Source: Mycolicibacterium goodii
Lineage (GTDB): Bacteria > Actinomycetota > Actinomycetes > Mycobacteriales > Mycobacteriaceae
Length of the DNA stretch: 64,000 bases
Direction of reading: 5' to 3'
Assembly (NCBI RefSeq): GCF_022370755.2
Contig: NZ_CP092364.2
Coordinates: forward strand, 1,612,001-1,676,000
Shown: piece after piece, positions 61,655-64,000 of the stretch
Position numbering within the stretch: the stretch's first letter is position 1
Layout: each line of letters begins with the position of its first letter
Program-made: the position numbers and the translations under genes
The notes under the pieces: generated by a model
The model's input: the letters and a program-made list of their open reading frames with translations, nothing else
The model's database searches: none
What the model was told of the DNA's origin: nothing

Positions 61655-63413
61655 GCGGTCCTGTCGCGCCGCGAGCCGCGCCGAGCGGGCCGTCGCGACC
61701 CACTGTGCGTAGCGGCCCGCCGCGCCGATCGGCGTCGCGTAGCCGGTGTCGGTCTCGCTGTCGATCCGCACGATGCGGACCCCGGGTACGGCCAGCCAGC
61801 GTGCGATGAGCGCGGTCTCCTCGACGAGCGCCCCACCGAGCGGCGCGGCGGTCGGCATGACGACCTGGGCGGCCGCGCAGATCGCGTCGACCACCGGCAT
61901 GGGCGGCACTCCGCGCCGCGCGGTGCCAGCACCGGCGAGTTGTCCGTAACGCACCACCGCGAAATGCCAGCCGCCGTTGCCGTCACGGCGCGCGGCGACC
62001 AGTTCGGGCAGTGCGGCGAGCGCGTGCAGACGCTGGCCGCGCCACAACGTGTCGATGGCCACCGCGGCGTGGTCGCGGATCCGCGCTGCGGTCTCGTACC
62101 GGTTGTCGGCGGCCAGCCTCTCGATGTGCGTCAGCACGTCGGCGAGCACGGCGCTGTCCGCACCGTCGATCAGGTCCGCGGCGCGCCGCACTGCCACGGC
62201 GTATTCGTCGGCGCCGAGGCCCGGCGCGGCGGGGCACGGTGACAGCTCGCGTTCTGTGCAGTGGTGGATTCCCGATGAGCCCCACCGCGTCGTGCACGTG
62301 CGCAACCCGGTGAACCGCGCCAGCAGCGCGGCGGTCTCCGCGGCGTCGACGCGGGCCGAGAAGGGTCCGATCGCCTTGCGCCGCTTGGGATCTCGCACCG
62401 CTGACAACCGCGGGAACGCCTCGTCGGTCAACGCCACCCACCACCAGCGCTTGGGGGCCTTGGACCGGCGGTTGTACGGCGGGGCGTGCGCGGCGAGCAG
62501 GCGTAGTTCACGCACGCCGGCCTCCAGATCGTGCGCACACTCGACGTGGTCGACGCGTGTGGCCAGCGAGGCCATCTCTTTCATGCGTGCCCGCGGGTCG
62601 GCGCCGGTGAAGTACTGCCGCACCCGGCGGCGCAGATCGACCGCGGTGCCGACGTAGAGCACCTCGTCCGAGGGGCCGCGGAACAGGTACACCCCTGGCC
62701 GGTTCGGCAGCCCGTCGGCCAGTGCGCGGTTGCGCCGCTGCGCCGGCGTGGTGTCGGGCAGGTACGCCCGTAGGTCGGCCAGGGTGTGCACGCCCTGGTT
62801 GCCGACGCGCTCGAAGAGCCCGTGCAGCACGTCCACCGTGGCGCGAGCGTCGTCGAGGGCGCGGTGCGTCGGCGTGGTCGACGCACCGAACAACCGCGCC
62901 AGTTCCGCGAGCCTGACACTGGGCGCCTCGTCGCGCGTGAGCACCCGGCGGGCCAGCTTCACGGTGCACAGCACGGGTGGGCGTGGCCAGTTGAGTTGCG
63001 AGCGTTCGGCTGCCGCCCGCAGGAACCCGATGTCGAAACCCGCGTTGTGCGCGACGAGCACCGCGCCGCGCGCGAACTCGAAAAACATCGGCAACACGGC
63101 ATCGATGCGCGGCGCGTCGCGCACCATCGCGGTGGTGATGCCGGTCAGCTCGACGATCTGCGGCGGGATCGCGCGGCCAGGGTCGACGAGCGTGGCCAGT
63201 TCGCCGAGCACCTCGCCGCCGCGGACCTTGACCGCGCCGATCTCGGTGATGGCGTCGCACGCTCCGCCCGGCTCGGTGGCCTTCGCCCGGCCACCGGTGG
63301 TCTCGAGGTCGACGACCACGAACGTGGTGTCCGCAAGGGACACATCCGTTTCCAGCTCCATGTCCAGCGAGAGCTGCGCGCCGACGGCGGTGCTGCGCTG
63401 GCTCATGGCGGAG

Positions 63414-63419
63414 ACGTTA
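63414..63419 (-). promoter_or_regulatory. -10 element of a leaderless promoter for the exonuclease gene
   Basis: TAACGT on the minus strand, seven bases before the ATG at 63406. Confidence 0.45.
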
Positions 63420-63499
63420 AGGAATCCCACCGACAACGGTCGGCGCCGCGCCGTTCGGTTTCGCGATCGCAACCTCGATGGCTTGTCGGTGGCCGCAGA

Positions 63500-63505
63500 T
63501 ACGGT
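63500..63505 (+). promoter_or_regulatory. Probable -10 element for the small cysteine-rich gene
   Basis: TACGGT; start near 63512, leaving a leader of about 26 bases containing GAGAGGA before the ATG at 63538. Confidence 0.4.
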
Positions 63506-63537
63506 GCGCGCAAACACCGATCGAGAGGACGGTCAAG

Positions 63538-63882
63538 ATGAGCGGATTGCAGCAGAAGCTGCCCGGCTGGGGTGACGGGGACCAGTGGGACGAGGAGCGG
63601 GCCGAGTGCACCCCCGCCCCATCCGGGGTCCGGGAGTATTGCGACGACTGGGACGCGATGGCGCGGCAGGCTCCCGACACCGGTAGCGTGACCATCGACT
63701 GTGACGACTGCGCAGTGCGCGGCCCGGGCTGTCAGGACTGTGTCGTGAGCGTGTTGCTCGGAGTGCCGGAAAAGTTGCTGGAGGATGAGCGGCGGGCGCT
63801 GGAAGTCCTTGCCGAAGCGGGTCTTGCACCGCGATTGCGTCTCGTGCCGATCCACCGCGACGGTGCGTCGGGAGTTGCCTGA
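63538..63882 (+). CDS. Small cysteine-rich protein of unknown function
   Basis: 114 residues with GAGAGGA about nine bases before the ATG. The centre holds a dense Cys motif, DCDDCAVRGPGCQDC, four cysteines in fourteen residues (C-x2-C-x6-C-x2-C), suited to a zinc or iron-sulfur site, and a further Cys near residues 24 and 35. The C-terminal helix is LLEDERRALEVLAEAGLAPRLRLVP. No signal peptide. I recall similar proteins in other mycobacteria but no assigned function. It is divergent from the exonuclease gene and lies upstream of whatever gene begins beyond the right edge. Confidence 0.75.
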   Translation: MSGLQQKLPGWGDGDQWDEERAECTPAPSGVREYCDDWDAMARQAPDTGSVTIDCDDCAVRGPGCQDCVVSVLLGVPEKLLEDERRALEVLAEAGLAPRLRLVPIHRDGASGVA

Positions 63883-64000
63883 ACGACACGCAATCGTTCT
63901 GGCACAGGAAAATTCCCCGAGCCCCTGTTAAATTTGCATCTCCTGTTGGACAACCCTGATGCCGTTTCGTAACCTATTCGAGACCAAATAGCAGTTTCGA
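63883..64000. other. AT-richer intergenic end of the window
   Basis: No gene begins here. The stretch is less GC-rich than its surroundings and is probably the promoter region of a plus-strand gene beyond the edge. No firm operator or riboswitch could be recognised. Confidence 0.4.

Noticed and set aside
63960..64000. GTAAC-containing sequence near the right edge as an MtrA or riboswitch site
   Set aside because: Only one short match is visible and the downstream gene is outside the window.

Overview
The window is a contiguous stretch of a high-GC actinobacterial chromosome. Gene content and order point to a fast-growing mycobacterium, most likely Mycolicibacterium smegmatis or a very close relative. 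The arguments are: (i) from about 4.3 kb to the right edge, the order cobD/SURF1/ptpA/ptkA/cobC/nif3/RNase H-phosphatase ... panB ... caeA pair/glnA2/glnE/glnA1/RDD/lipA/lipB/dlaT/ephD/pepB/adenylate cyclase/gcvT/ilvE/cobSTU/adoK/asnB/ctaC/ctaF/mmpS3/qcrCAB/ctaE/trpD is, from memory, that of M. tuberculosis Rv2236c down to about Rv2191, inverted; (ii) the QcrB N-terminus is of the M. smegmatis type as I remember it; (iii) many genes have the leaderless promoters typical of mycobacteria. No database search was possible.

Layout. 0-4.3 kb is the least conserved part: an ECF sigma factor coupled to a clipped gene (probably an alkyl-DNA methyltransferase), a small secreted protein, a glyoxalase-fold protein, a frameshifted oxygenase pseudogene, a manganese catalase and a hemerythrin-domain protein. 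4.3-11.4 kb holds cobalamin genes (cobD, cobC-like, the RNase H/phosphatase fusion), the PtpA/PtkA signalling pair, SURF1, a Nif3-like protein and a zinc-ribbon coiled-coil protein. 11.4-13.6 kb is a small accessory-looking pair: an XRE-cupin regulator beside a thioredoxin-reductase-like/methyltransferase fusion, with inverted repeats between them. rnpB (RNase P RNA) follows at 13.6-14.0 kb, then a CYTH-CHAD protein, a fatty-acyl-AMP ligase with TetR regulator and enoyl-CoA hydratase, panB, a WS/DGAT acyltransferase and two tandem CaeA/Hip1-type hydrolases.

24.7-31.9 kb is the nitrogen block: glnA2, glnE (adenylyltransferase), and glnA1 with two tandem GlnR-type boxes; dtd and a DoxX protein lie between. 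32.4-37.6 kb reads leftward as dlaT, an epimerase-like protein, lipB, lipA and a DUF4191 protein: the lipoylated E2 enzyme next to the enzymes that lipoylate it. 37.7-45 kb holds a small TTG-start gene, ephD, pepB, a class III adenylate cyclase, gcvT and ilvE. 45-47.4 kb is the overlapping cobU-cobT-cobS operon, completing the nucleotide-loop branch of B12 synthesis begun by cobD/cobC. 47.4-52.6 kb has a DUF3043 membrane protein, an A-type Fe-S carrier, a membrane protein, adenosine kinase and asparagine synthetase. 52.7-60.5 kb is respiratory: ctaC-ctaF, mmpS3 and a DUF2561 protein on the plus strand, and ctaE-qcrC-qcrA-qcrB on the minus strand, i.e. the bcc-aa3 supercomplex apart from ctaD. 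The window closes with trpD, a DEDDh exonuclease/GIY-YIG protein overlapping trpD tail-to-tail, and a small cysteine-rich protein.

Most of the window is core chromosome. I did not find an obvious new defence or mobile system. The best candidates for something undescribed are the oxidoreductase-methyltransferase fusion with its regulator, a leaderless 18-codon ORF ahead of the Fe-S carrier gene, a structured 180-base intergenic element at 55.9-56.1 kb, and a 26-bp perfect hairpin between adoK and asnB.
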